DNA of 64,000 nucleotides, taken from Polytrichum commune. Taxonomy: Eukaryota; Streptophyta; Polytrichopsida; Polytrichales; Polytrichaceae. The position numbers were made by a program, and so were the translations under genes. The notes under the pieces were generated by a model. That model worked only from the letters and a program-made list of their open reading frames with translations. It made no database searches and was not told the DNA's origin. The DNA is taken from positions 5,206,001-5,270,000 of the forward strand of contig OX485803.1 in the NCBI GenBank assembly GCA_950295325.1, written 5' to 3'. Positions 10,468 through 22,740 of the stretch are shown here, piece by piece; the first letter of the stretch is position 1, and each line of letters starts with the position of its first letter.

Positions 10468-12570
10468 GTCAATCGAGCGTAAGTATCCTCCGGTCTCGCA
10501 TGTTTCCTTCAAGTGTTGAAGATGGTAGCACAATCCATTGCATTGATTTCAAGCACACAAAGAGAGACCCACATGAAAGCATCAAGGGTCTTCGAGTTCC
10601 ACTTGCTACGGAAGTGGCTTTTGATTGCATCTTCTTTGGAAAATCCTTTCTCACAAATAACTATGCTTGATGGAATGAGTACGTATAAGTTTCTGCCAAA
10701 GTTGCATAAGTTTAGGCCAATTTGTGTGCCATTCCAAATTGCTACTGCATATGCACCAAGCCTCAAGTATCATTTTGTTCTCACACTCATGTCGAAGTGT
10801 TTCCGTAAATTTCAAGAGTTCTCCTTTACACATGTCACTTTCTTCTTTAATGTATTGAAACTTCAACAATATCCTTTCAAGCTACCATTTGGTATTTGTG
10901 ATTCGGTCACTATCATTGCTTGGATAATTATGAGGGCTGAAAAGTTTGGCTACATTGAATACTGGAAGGTCTGGTAAATAATCATTCAAAGCATGAATAA
11001 CTCTTTGCAAATAAGATGCACCCAATAATATGCATCGTTATAGTTCATTGAGCCCATCGGTTGCCAATAAATGAATAATATGATCTCATGTATTGTTTCA
11101 TAACTCAACTAAAGATTTTCCAACGATTTTCTCGAGAATTTTCCCAAATTCTTGCTTGTACGACCAAACATAGGTCCATTAACAGATAACAAATGACGTG
11201 ATAAAATTAAAATAATGATATCGATGATCACACTAATAGTTGTGATATCAACCATATCATATTGAAATTTGATATTCAATTTATTCAACTTTTATAAAAC
11301 ATATATAAGCAAGTTCAAGGAAAAATGGAATTCAAAAGAGCACATGATCTCATACCGATGCAATTCTTCATCTCTGAATAATTCCAATAACGTCAACATG
11401 CATTGTAGTAAGCGGGTCATGACATTACCTCGAAAAAACCACAACATTGTATGAATTTGTACAATCACTACATAATCTTCTTCAAATACAAGCTTTAACA
11501 ATCATTTCAGCTCATTGCGTCAATTTGTACTATGGCCCACCCACTCATAAATGTTGTTGGCAAAACGATCCAACATTTGAAACTCTGGGATAACTCTAGC
11601 TGCATCTCTTGCAGCTAAAACTTCATGATATACGCAATGCAATGCACATTTATGAGAGTTGGAACCTATGCACGCATTCTAGTTGTTAATCCCGTAAGGT
11701 GTTCCATCATACTAGAAGCCCCATCAATAGCTAAAGCTACTTGGTTGAGAGACATCCAATACATTTTTTTCCAATAGTCCAACAACAACCTCATACATAG
11801 ATTTTGTTGTACCGTCTCAAAGAGCCAAAAATTCAACAACTATTCTAACATGAGATTTTTTATTTATTTGATAAATGTAAAACATGGATAGTTTTGCTCA
11901 AGAATTTGATCAGTGGCCTCATCTATCATCAAAGATTAAAATGGGGAAGATTGTATCTTTATTAAAAGTCCATCACTGATATGCTTTGAAATTGTCATAA
12001 AAATCCCAATGTTGCATACCCTGAAGTATATGAGCCATATTCAACATTAATAGACAAAGTTTGAGTTTGTTATGATGAAAACAATTGGTATGTGTCTTGA
12101 TAACTCAAAATTGAACGATCTTTCTATACTATAAAATAAAAAATATTCATCACAATAAAAAATCTTAATTGCTCTCTACCTACCATGACATTTAGCCCTC
12201 GAATCATTGGAGGTGCATTTTTATTTTGAAGAAAATGTACAGCGTCCCAATGAGTAACCAAAATATTTGTGGTCTATACTCTTTTCATGAACCTTAATAA
12301 CATTTTTTTGTAAACTCTCGCAACCTGTATATGTCCCCATCTAGAATCTACATGCATTTCTTGGCAAAAAAATGTATTTCATAAATCATATTGTTAACCC
12401 ATCATTTTGTCTATAATGTAACAACCATGGCCTACAAACTTTTCATGAAGCCTTAAAAACTCTTCTATACATTTGTTAATTGGGAATAACATGAGCATGT
12501 TTCCCAATTATATCATTCCCAACATCTTTACTTGATTGAGTTTCATTTTTACTATCCATGTTGTGAGGAG
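10468..12570 (-). pseudogene. hAT-superfamily transposase pseudogene (ZNF862/DUF4371-like)
   Basis: Read on the minus strand in several frames. Near 12.0-11.8 kb a DUF4371-like stretch (H-I-S-D-G-L-L-I-K-I-Q-S-S-P) is visible. Near 11.71-11.74 kb is the hAT signature V-A-L-A-I-D-G-A-S-S-M-M, then V-H-C-I-A-Y. Near 11.3-11.45 kb come R-G-N-V-M-T-R-L-L and F-H-F-S-L-N-L-L. The C-terminal dimerisation region at 10.5-10.77 kb reads I-V-I-C-E-K-G-F-S-K-E-D-A-I-K-S-H, then T-L-D-A-F-M. In the live family this enzyme cuts and pastes hAT elements. Stops and at least three frameshifts make it dead. The plus-strand open frame at 10513-10977 is its antisense shadow. I could not identify TIRs or an 8-bp duplication. 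Confidence 0.7.
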
Positions 12571-12859
12571 AATTTCAGATTGTTCAAACCCCAAAGTTTG
12601 TTGAGATGACTAAATTGAAGATTAAGATGAAACTCTTCTATTATACATCTTATTCAAATTGAGTGGACAATTTTTTCCATGGTTGTTGTTGCTTTCGAAA
12701 GCCATATGTTATGTCGGAAAAATCATTTAATTCTAGTCATATAATAGACATCTAAAAAATAAAGTGATACATAAAATGAACATGCCTTACTTTTACTTGA
12801 AATAATTCTCACACCTCATGAACCACAAAGTTCCGTTCATCTTTATAAAGTGTAGAGTA

Positions 12860-13425
12860 TTGTAAGCTACCCAAATTGCTTGTAATTTGGGTTAAGGCTC
12901 ACGGTCTAGTAAAAAGAAAATTAGTTGTTAGGAATTAGATTAACATTAGTTAATTAACATTGTTCAAATAAGTAGACAATTAGACAGCTCGGCGTCGAGC
13001 AAAGGAAAACGTTGTTTATAGCAACCCCGCTTGAAGAAACCCTAAACAAGTCAATATATAGAGGACAACAAGAGTTTAAGACAACCGCATGTATATATAA
13101 GTAGTGTTAAGAGACTAATGTGTTCGTGCCCGATTGGTTGCATGGACGATTGCTATCCTGGAATGAGCTAGTAATTAGTATGAAATACTATGTAGGACAA
13201 ATACATTGAAGACTTTGTTGCGTAGGTGTGCATAAACTCTTCTCGTTTATTTTTTACGTTTTCATTTTAGATATATTTTACTATTTATCTTTTGTGAACC
13301 AACAAAACTGCTCGTGGTTTGGGTTAAGGTTCACAATCTATTAAGAACATATGTTACTTGTTAGAAACTAGATTAAGGTTTATTAGTTAGTATTACGAAG
13401 ACAATTGGACAATAGATGAAGATTG
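12860..13425 (+). repeat. direct repeat pair ~120 bp, 435 bp apart
   Basis: 12,864-12,985 and 13,300-13,420 share a collinear series: tttgggttaaggctcac, then gttaggaattagatta, then gacaattaga, with substitutions. They could be ends of a small non-autonomous LTR-type element, but I see no primer-binding site or target duplication. Confidence 0.45.
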
Positions 13426-15234
13426 ACGCAATGTCGAATAGATGAAGGCGCAAACAGAGGATGATGTCAAACGGATGAAGTGTCAAGCGGACGAAGTCGG
13501 AGCGGATTAAAGCCGTTGGATCAAGAGGGTGGCAAACGAAGGCTCTTTGATTTAAGGATTCAGAGAATGATAGCTAGGGTAGAGTCAATTGTAGATGCTA
13601 GCCGTTACATGTAGGCTCGGCGAAATGTACGGCCAATAAGACTTTGCAGTTAGCTCAGTTAGAGAGAGGTAGCCATGCGGAGGTGAGTGAGGGGGCTCAC
13701 TTTCATTCTTTCTCTTTCTCGCACATTTAGAACCCTCTTTTTCTTTCCCCTCTCTATATAGGTAGATGCACAAAGTTCTTATAAAGATAAACAGATGGAT
13801 GTTGAGCAAAATGAATTATAAATTCTATTGATGATTGAATAAGGGTTTTTTAACCTTGTTGGATAAAAAAATGAGAACATCATTAAAAAATTCATGATGT
13901 TATTGACTTCAAATAAATAAATAAATAAATATTCTTTTTAAACAAAATATTGAAGCCAACTTTCAGTCTTTTACCATTTTATATCAATAATAAAGAGAAA
14001 TCATACACAATTTGATTTGTTTTAGTAATAGTGCATGCAAATTATGATTTGAGATGATAAGCTTCAAGTTATCCATTGGTCCAATATAGCCTTTCTGCTC
14101 TACATCAAGGTCTCTTCAATAACCATTTTCATGTGTTGGTAATGCTTGCAAATACAAACCACTCCTCAGATTGTACCAAGTCTCTTAAATATTATGAGAT
14201 GAATGGTAATATGCACTTATAGAATATTCATCTAAGAATTGTTTCCATCTACACCTCCTTGATGCAATATTTCTTTCTCGATACAAAATACAAGCTAGTA
14301 AAATAATACTAGTCAAATTAGCATATTGGAACAATTTTGTGAAAGTCTTTGTAAATTTTGTATGAAATTGATGTTAGTTCAAGATTGTATGAGCCTCTAA
14401 TTTGATAGGCTAAATTACAAAATATGCATACATAAGTTTATATTCATAGACAAGAAACAAGTCGTCTAACAAATAATTGCACTATCCAACTAAACAGTGA
14501 AATAAATTCAACATGACCCAATTCACTTGAGATAGTCTAGTTATGCAATCATACACAATTAGACATTACCAATTGCAACTTTTGGTGCAGTATACAAGTT
14601 TGTAAGTCAGGTGAGCCATTCACATACACCTTGGGCAACTAGAAGCCTTCATCCCAACACAAATGCAATTCTTGCACAAATTCAATCCACAACACTATTC
14701 AATCTACAAATTCAAATTCAATCCTCTCTATTTCATTTAGAATAACATTTTTTTTACTTTGGGTTGATACAAACCTAAAACAAAATCACAAAATCTCATT
14801 TGGATCATCATAAGCTAGGCTTCTAGCAATGGGATGAAATACTACAATTTGTGCCAAACCTCGAACCTTGAAAAGTGGGGTACCTCTAATATTTGCAAGC
14901 CAAAAAATTGGTGTAGCCTTCCCGGTTACAAAGGAAATCACAAGAACAAGGTTGAATTTAAGTATGTAAGTGAATGTAAGAAGTTCTCCTATTGTTCTTG
15001 GTTATGTTTTCTGGATACTTGAGTTGCAATTTATAGTACTTAAGTTGCCTAGTAATACACGTTGTTTCAATTTCTAGCGTGTTAATTGACAAGTGTTTTT
15101 CTTCTTCTTCACAAATCACAGTACGTGCCAACTTCTAAAATGCATGTGTCAATTGACATGCATTTTTTTTTTGTGCAAGTTTTTATGTGTCAAAAGTGAA
15201 AAACTTTCGGAAACTTTGTTGAAAATACAGCTTG
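13426..15234. other. no supported feature
   Basis: AT-rich sequence with a short AAATAAAT tract near 13,915. Open frames (13585-13809 minus, 14834-15022 plus) have no recognisable domains. Confidence 0.35.
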
Positions 15235-15690
15235 CTGACCATTGAACGAGGAGACCCAATGGCTACATGGCTCCAGGCGAACCAGTTGAGTGTGTGAGTA
15301 CCTAGCCAAAGTTTCTTTTTTGCTTCCTTTTGAGACGAAATGCCGACATGCCAGTGCCAAAGCACAAGAGGTGGTTGACCACCTGACAAATTTTTCTATC
15401 AAGTAGAGAGGAGATTTCACAGCCGGGAATTGAACCGCCAACCTCTTCCTTAAGATTTGGGTATCTCTCCACCACCATCCAGTGGTTAAGGGTCATCTCG
15501 GACCTAACCAGCTGAAGTTTGAGACTTTAGTATAATAGCTGATCGTTTTGGAAGAATCTGTGGAATATACCTCAAATCTATAAATACAAACTGAAAAATC
15601 AAAACGTGTTACTAGTTGGACTTGACCAATTATGCCCACTGCTACTTATTCCACATTGAGATCCCAACTTGAGCATAGTTTCCATCGAAA
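15235..15690 (+). repeat. repeat family X, copy 2 (split by SINE)
   Basis: 15,235-15,308 (attgaacgaggaga...gaaccagttgagt) and 15,502-15,690 (taaccagctgaagttt..., aatatacctcaaat, tagttggacttg) are the two halves of family X, separated by a reverse-oriented SINE with a matching target duplication. Confidence 0.75.
15309..15501 (-). mobile_element. tRNA-derived SINE, copy 1
   Basis: On the minus strand it runs from ccgagatgaccctt through a polymerase III B-box-like ggttcaattcc to a degenerate A-rich tail. It is collinear with the plus-strand copy at 26,137-26,333. Flanks acctagcca (15,300-15,308) and acctaacca (15,502-15,510) form a 9-bp duplication with one mismatch. The open frames on the minus strand here (15183-15496) are shadows of the SINE. 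Confidence 0.8.
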
Positions 15691-16819
15691 TATCAAGGTG
15701 AATGGCACATCAAGGGAGGATCGACAAGAGGGCTAGGGATTTGTGGCGTGTAAGATATGCAAGTGTTGTTTGGTTACTTTTCTTGACGGGACCCTTATAG
15801 TTGATTGGTGTGTGGTTTGGTGAATTTGAAAAACTAAAATGTACTTAGTTAAGGAATTGACAAACATACACTTTCAATAATCATAACTAAATAAGGAGAA
15901 GTTTGATTTTCACTCTGATTTTTGTTGATGTTTCATCTTAGATTTGCTAATGCAACACAAGTTTCACTGTATAGATCTAATCGATAGAAGTTGGAGAATG
16001 TGAAAAACGACCCGAAGAACATCCACATATCTAGTGTAAACTCATTTATTATGAAGGTGAAAATGCATGAAACTACTTTGTAGTATGACCATATTCAGTC
16101 AATTCGAATTTGAGAATGGTATCAAAGCCTCCATGTTATTCTATGTAGGGGGATTCAATTGGAATGAATCAACCCCCAATACATATAAGATATGTTCTTA
16201 CTAGACCCTTGCTAGAGCACCTTCATCTATGGTGGATGAGTTTAGATACACGCCACAAACCCCAAGCCATCAGGGAAGAGGACAATGTTGAAAACTTAGT
16301 ATCTTAGGTGTTCATGGGTGATGTATGGATTACATAATGAGTGAGAGGAGAGTGGATGGCGAGCTCCAATAGCAGCAAAACATCCATCAACTCTCGTCCT
16401 TTATGGGACATAATTGGTTTGTTCATGGATGTAAACTATAAGTTATGAATGAAAAGTCCTATGTGAGGATAGAAAAGCGCAAGAGAGTTGTTGTCAAAAG
16501 TGACCTTGACGTGGATGAGCAACCAATTATGTGCACCAATTGTGGGCACTTTCAACTCCACAAATCTATTGGACAATTACATTAGCAAGCTGAAAAATTA
16601 GTTATGCTAGCTCATCTTTGAATGAGATTAGGAAGAACGCCACTAAGATCATGAGATATCCATGTAAAGTGCAAACTCTATCAATCATGTAAAGTGGTCA
16701 TGTGGGGGGAGAGAAAGGAGGGGGGGGTCATCCGGAGTTCTTCAAATGGATGAGTTTCACCTTCTCAATGGATAACTTCACTTGCGGTAGACTACTCTTG
16801 TTCGGTCACATCATAGCTC
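15691..16819. other. no supported feature
   Basis: Non-coding AT-rich sequence; I see no terminal repeats, open frames with domains or copies elsewhere in the window. Confidence 0.35.
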
Positions 16820-16971
16820 CATAACATTATTTAGATTCATAACAGTGTTTTGTGGGACAGACAATATTCCATGGAATATTTTTGGACATTTCCCACATTC
16901 GATCTGAATATGGGGAATATTCCATGAATTACTATCAATCCCAGAGAACATTGTTTTGGATTTGCATAATG
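16820..16971. mobile_element. small foldback MITE P, copy 1
   Basis: Arms of about 60 bp pair imperfectly: cataacattatttagattc ... gacaatattccatggaatat on the left, and the complement on the right (gaatattccatg, aacattgttttgga, ttgcataatg). Copy 2 lies at 17,784-17,936 with the same arms. The overlapping open frames on both strands are products of the palindrome. Confidence 0.7.
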
Positions 16972-17532
16972 CCGAGTCCCTTGAAAATGCCCCTTATTAC
17001 ACGTGACCCCTTGAAATATAGGAAGATACCCGCCCCTCCCCAACGGTATGCTAGGCTCAATAGTGTACACGATTAGGCGGGGACTCTATAGTCATGGAAC
17101 GATCACGTCCATAGCTCACTTGGAACTCTTATAACATTTGCATCTCAACTTGATTCTAAAACTTGAAATAACAACCTTTGTATTTTGCAACTGCTAACTG
17201 AATTAAGCAATTACTTATCCGATTCCGGTCAAATTTGATTGTGGAGTTGGAAGTGCCGGCAATAGGGCCACATGACTTCTATGATTGGGTCGATAATTCA
17301 AGCAAATGTCATGACTAGGTCAGTGCATAATTGAGTTTGGGGCAAGTCACCAAGAAAAAACTAGTACGTCATATTGTGGTCATCTAAAACTCATGTGATC
17401 CACCACAAAAAAAATTAGCACCAACGTAGGGTGAGAGGTCACTATGTGTGTGGGAGTATTGTGTACACTCTCCTTGATCGGCCCCCTATATTGGAGTTGT
17501 ATGCGACAAGGTTTGCAATTAAAAACACCCAA

Positions 17533-17615
17533 AAGGCATATGTTACAATGACTTTGGAGGAGGTGCTCAAAAAAAGGCATATGTTACAATGACATTGGAG
17601 GAGGTGCTCAAAATA
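17533..17615 (+). repeat. tandem duplication, ~42-bp unit, two copies
   Basis: Two copies of aggcatatgttacaatgac-(t/a)ttggaggaggtgctcaaa occur back to back, differing at one base plus A-run length. Confidence 0.85.
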
Positions 17616-17783
17616 TATCAAGCAGCCTAAGTTGAACTATTAACACAATCAGGACGGCTTACGTGGTCACTTATAGAGAAAGACAAGTATATTATAGGCA
17701 AGCCTTGATATTCCTTGAAGTTTAGAGGTTATATTGTTTCTAATCATCCCAATTCAATACCAAAGTACGGATGTGAGTGTGGA

Positions 17784-17936
17784 CATAACATAATTTAGAT
17801 CCAAAACAACGTTCTGTGGCACTGACAATATTGCACATAATATTTCAAGATATTGCTCATATTTAAATATCTGGAAATATTTTGTGGAATACTGTCATTG
17901 CCACATAATGTTGTTATGGATCTGCATAACGTTATG
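17784..17936. mobile_element. small foldback MITE P, copy 2
   Basis: The left arm cataacataatttagatcc...ctgacaatattgcac pairs with the right arm ending ggatctgcataacgttatg. Total 153 bp, with outer ends CATAAC/GTTATG. The host sequence on the two sides gives no convincing target duplication. Confidence 0.7.
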
Positions 17937-18737
17937 CAATTTACATGGCCGATTGATTAGACCTCTACACGATCAATTTTCATCTCACATGCATGTCTGC
18001 CCATGATCAGTTGTGAATATCATCAATGCCCATAAGCTATTTTTCCCAACATTAATGACACATTGAACTTGCCATCATTCTCTTCCGCCTTGTGACATTG
18101 GGAAGGACAAATCAACCCTTGCTAAAAAAACAAACAAAATAACATGTTGAAGTGTGTGACATGCTTGCTAAGAGTTGATCAATGTTCCTTCTAACAACGC
18201 CACTTGTTGTGACGACATATGTGCATGATATGCTAGCTAAGGCAAGTTGTGGAAGTCATCAGTCATCGACTTTGCAACCTCATTGGTAATTCAAATGTAA
18301 GCACCAAACCTAAGGGCTTTTTTGGGGCCTACACTCAAATGAAATCTATGCCAACCATTAATATCATGCTACATACATTAACAACATGGGTTTTTGACAT
18401 ACCGGGAAAGATGAACATTGTTTTTATCAAAATCACTACATATTATCTCACACTTGAACACAACAATATGAAATACAAAATTAAATGTACAAATGTTGTA
18501 CACGTTTAGAGTGAATCCTTTGGCATCAAACGGGGAAGGCATGCATTTTCACACAAATTACATTTAGACCACAATGGATGCACTCATGCGGGGCAATGAC
18601 ACATTTGTAATTCCAAATTGAAACACTTTACCTAAGATATATGTGATATTGTATTTTAAAAATTGGTGGTCTAAACAACCGTCATGGTACATGGGTTGCA
18701 AAGCATGTAACAAAATATAATACACAATTTTAATATT
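17937..18737. other. no supported feature
   Basis: No recognisable coding or repeat content apart from short open frames that overlap on opposite strands. Confidence 0.3.
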
Positions 18738-19655
18738 GCATGGTGCCATATGCGAGGCCCGTGTTGAAACCAACAAAGAATAGAGACAAAAATGGAGCTA
18801 GGGGTCGATTGCTTCCCATTGAAAGCAAGGTGGCGCCACTTTACCAAGGAACTACCCATGAAGGAATTGTATCCGTTCCCATGGGCCGTCCTCAATAAAG
18901 TTGTTATTGAGCGGGAAATGGTGGGGTGTGTGGGGATGGGGATACCTACCTACCGAGTATCAAATAGGTGCATGGTGCCATCAACAGGGCCCGTGTTGGA
19001 ACCAACAAAGAATAAAGACACAAACGGAGCCAGGGGTCAATATCTTCACATTGAAAGTTGGGTGGTGCCATTCTACCAAGGTACCACCCACGAGGAAACT
19101 CGATTCATTCCCATGGGCCATCCTCAATAAAGTTGTTATTGAGTTGGAATTGGTGGGGTGTGTGGGGATGGGGATACCTACCTACCGAGTATCGAATAGG
19201 TGCATGGTGCCATCAACAAGGCATGTGTCAAAACCAACAAAGAATAGAGACACAAACGGAGCTAGGGGTTGGAATCTTCACATTGAAAGCTGGGTGGTGC
19301 CATTCTACCAAGGAACCACCCATGAGGGGATTGGATCTATTCCCATGGGCCGTCCTCGATAAAGTTGTTATTGAGTGGGAAATGGTGGGGTGTGTGGAGA
19401 TGGGGATACCTACCTATCGAGTATCCAATAGGTGCATGGTGCCATCAACAGGGCCCATGTCGGAACCAACTAAGAATAAAGACACAAACGGAGCTAGGGG
19501 TCAATATCTTCGTAGTGAAAGCTAGATGGTACCATTTTACCAAGGAACCACCCACGGGGGAACTGGATCCATTCCCATGGGCCTTCCTCAATAAAGTTGT
19601 TACTGAGTGGGAAATGGTGGGGTGTGTGGGGATGGGGATACCTATCTAGTATGAA
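18738..19655 (+). repeat. tandem array, 232-bp unit, about four copies
   Basis: The landmark caacaaagaat recurs at 18,771, 19,003, 19,235 and 19,467, an exact 232-bp spacing. Each unit carries taccaaggaaccaccca, cccatgggccgtcctc, aaagttgttattgag and ggggtgtgtggggatgggga. Because 232 is not divisible by three, the same peptide appears in successive frames, giving overlapping open frames of 94-155 residues that are artefacts of the array. The fourth unit is incomplete. Confidence 0.9.
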
Positions 19656-20936
19656 GTAGGTGTAGATATCCCACCTAGCCATGTGCATGATAGGCCTAGG
19701 TAGCGCCGCAGGGGGAGGGGGGGGGGGGTCATGATGGGCGATGCTTGGTTTACTTTGATGGAGTTAATCCTCGCAAGCTTCCAACACGAACATTTACCCC
19801 TAAATCCGCCACATCATGGAGTAGGTGATTTCTTTGGTGAAATTGGAATGTAACAGGGTGGGGGGCATACATGTTATGTGACAAATTTTGAAGACAACAT
19901 GTCCACAAATTGGAGATGCATGCGAACATGGGGGTGCACATGGTCAAGCAAAATTATCACAATCTAGGCCGGATCGGTATTGCCATGGGAACCCCCCTCC
20001 CCCTTCCACCGGCAACCATCAACAAGAAGAATTGGATTGGTAGGTGGACTAGTTGGGACAAAATTGTTCACAACCCTTACCTTGGACTCACATTCATGAA
20101 CCCAAGAATAATTTGTGTACCATGTTCGTGCTATTCCAACCTAAAACAATATGTGGTTGTGACCTCAAACAACTTCTTTACCAAAAAATTAAAATCAAAT
20201 TAATGTAGTTAATGAAGAGCAGTTGTGGGAGGCATCCAACCATGCCCAATCAAAGCCTTGTATAGAAGAACCTCCTTGCAATTGCTATTCCAATTTAGGA
20301 ACATTGCTACCCATGTGAAATTGTGGGAAAAAAAATTATGCATGTAGAGAGAGACGTGATCAGACACATGGTTTTGATTGACTAAAATCCACTCATTAGC
20401 AACACATTTTATTTTATTTTTGTGACTATATCAAACCACCATCGAACAAGAAAAAAATAGTCCATAAATTGTGTCGATGTAGCATCAAATGGTGATTACT
20501 GCAAGGAGGAGTTGAAATCAAAGGAAAAATGTGGAGAGTAGCCAAAAAAGGAGCAAAATGAGTCACATCAAAACCACTTTAGACTAAGTCTAGCCAAACA
20601 AAATGAAAACGGCTTGGAAACTTAGATGTCTAGGAACACTACACACCCGACTTTGGTTGTGGGTCAAGAACGCACCTATCTAGCTAGAAAACAAGCCAAA
20701 TACAAAATTAATTCGAGGAAAAACCAGAAGATCAAACTCACTTGAAAATTGTTCTTTTAGTTGGCAGAATTGCATTGCACACCCACAAGCCCATTCATTG
20801 CAATTTGACCTCCCCCGCAGCTATAACAAAAGGATTGTTACAAAATCGCTAATACAATCGAGATTAAGGTGTAATGTGTGAAGATTAGCATGGTATTTGT
20901 GCATGTTGAAGGCATGAATGTAATCGACTAGTCTGA
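19656..20936. other. no supported feature
   Basis: A G-run at 19,711-19,730 and otherwise unremarkable AT-rich sequence. The 97-residue open frame at 19,910-20,203 has no recognisable motif. Confidence 0.3.
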
Positions 20937-22046
20937 GGGGCGGTTTACACTATGGACCATGAAGTTGGACCAGGGCTCTTCAAGGCAGCTGATTGGCTGT
21001 TGAAGTTCTCCCGGGACAACTACGGTTTACGCTAAGGAAAAAATGGCAGAGGGACCATGGAGGTCGAGGTCCCCAAAATATAAATTTTAACGCGTAATAA
21101 ATGCACTGACATGGTCCAACGGGTTTTGCGGTGAGAGAGGCAAGAGAGGCGGTCTGGTAGGAAAAGGCAAGGGCCCATGTCATAGAAATACTATTTCGGT
21201 GGTTTTTTAATGAATTTACCTTTTAAGCACCTTAATTATACCATAGGCCATGAGACATACCAGCACTACCTTGCCCTTACCCTTAAACCGGCTCACACGT
21301 GTTTCACCAAACAACGCGGGACATCTAGAACTCAAGAATTCAAGTGCAGATTTGTTTTTTTGGTCTACCAAATGCAATGTTTGGAATTTTGGGGCTTATA
21401 CCGTTGGAAAGGTCTTGAAAATACCTTTCCAACGGTATATTACAAGCCCCAATATGCTTACAAAATGCAGTTGAAAAACAAAAAACAAAAATTTGTAGTG
21501 GTTTAGTGACTGTAGATCAGGGTAGTCAAAAGAAGTGAAATGGGAAATCTTCTAACATTAATTATCAAAGAATTGAAAATTAGTGTTGAGCAAGGTAGGG
21601 TGGTAACAACATTAAATATAATCAAACACTAAATATCCTATTTAGTGTAGTGACAACACAAGGTACATGTCACATGTACAAATTAAATTGCTCATTCTAT
21701 TTTATAAAAAATAATTGTTGTGAGAAGATTTGCAAGCCACATCTTCGACACATTTAACAAGAAGTGAAGACAAGTGAAGCCCAAGAGAAGACAAGGAATG
21801 ATCAAACTTAATTTTTTTTTCAAAATTGCCCTTTTTGGGCATGTATTAAAAAAATCAGCACATCCACTTCTTGCCGCATGGTCATTCCTCTTGGTCCACA
21901 TGCGGTTTACACCTAGTGAGGGGCCCAACGGCTTTGTAAATCAATTTTTTAAGAACTCGGACCATGAAATGTAGACCATGAACTCGTACCGCAGAATAAG
22001 GCATCTTCCGTGGGACGAGTTCATGGTCTATGGTGTAAACCGCCCC
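20937..22046. mobile_element. 1.1-kb TIR element (Harbinger-like ends)
   Basis: The left end GGGGCGGTTTACACTATGGA continues into ccatgaa; the right end read inward is GGGGCGGTTTACACCATAGA and ccatgaa, about 27 bp with two mismatches. A TGA lies directly outside both ends (20,934-20,936 and 22,047-22,049). Near the right end a second inverted segment (gaactcgt...acgagttc) adds structure. No transposase is encoded, so it is non-autonomous. The three-base duplication suggests PIF/Harbinger, but this is inference. Confidence 0.75.
21397..21439. repeat. perfect hairpin inside the TIR element
   Basis: TATACCGTTGGAAAGGT (21,397-21,413) and its exact complement (21,423-21,439) are separated by nine bases. 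Imperfect pairing extends outward through ggggctt/aagcccc and further to about 21,370 and 21,475, giving a foldback of roughly 45-nt arms. Confidence 0.85.
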
Positions 22047-22132
22047 TGAGAGCTGCAATCCACGACAACACATTTCTTTGTTGGCAACGACCTTGTGGCT
22101 TGCAATTGTGACCTTCCCCTTTGTCGTTGTGA

Positions 22133-22176
22133 CCTAAACCCTACCCTAAACCCCCAACCCCCAACCCTAAACCCTG
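22133..22176. repeat. degenerate plant telomere-type repeat
   Basis: Several near-copies of CCCTAAA occur in a row (cctaaaccctaccctaaacc, aaccctaaaccctgg), the complement of the plant telomere unit TTTAGGG. It is a short interstitial remnant. Confidence 0.6.
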
Positions 22177-22740
22177 GCCACCGGCAACTTCAATTTATAT
22201 TTTTTAGCCTCAACCACTTAACTGGAAGTCCTTCCAAATTTAGAATTGGGACTCCCAACTAAAGTTCAATAATACTATGAGACCCGTCTTAGGATGTTCA
22301 ACTCTTTCATTGAGATCCTTCGATTGTAGAAGTAAGTTGAAATAACGAAGCAAATATAGTCACATACATCATATAATTCGACATACAATTGTATGCAGTA
22401 TCTTTTCTTTTGAGCAATCATTGCGACACGTGATTGTAAAACTAAATAAAATAATAAAATAATAAATGTACATTATAAAATGTGCTGTAAGAAAATCAAA
22501 TTTGAGCCTAAGCGAAGACATAATTACGTATAATAAGGACTTGCTATAGTTATTTTATGAGCATTTGCAATCATAGTCTTATACTGCATGCTTTTCTGAC
22601 ATGTCAAGATGTTAAATTTCTCTGTGAACCTTGTAGATGCAACATTCGAGCATTAGTATGTGAAGAAGCCTTCATTTTAAGTCATTTCAAATTTTAAAGA
22701 TAAACCATTGAATCGTTGACTTTGAAGGGTTAAACATCAA
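22177..22740. other. no supported feature
   Basis: AT-rich sequence without recognisable open frames or repeats. Confidence 0.3.

Noticed and set aside
10513-10977. 154-residue plus-strand open frame, the longest uninterrupted in its region
   Set aside because: Antisense to the recognisable hAT C-terminal domain; the minus strand carries the family motifs.
18792-19649. Series of overlapping plus-strand open frames of 94-155 residues
   Set aside because: They are the same 232-bp repeat unit read in successive frames; no domain and no codon-level conservation.
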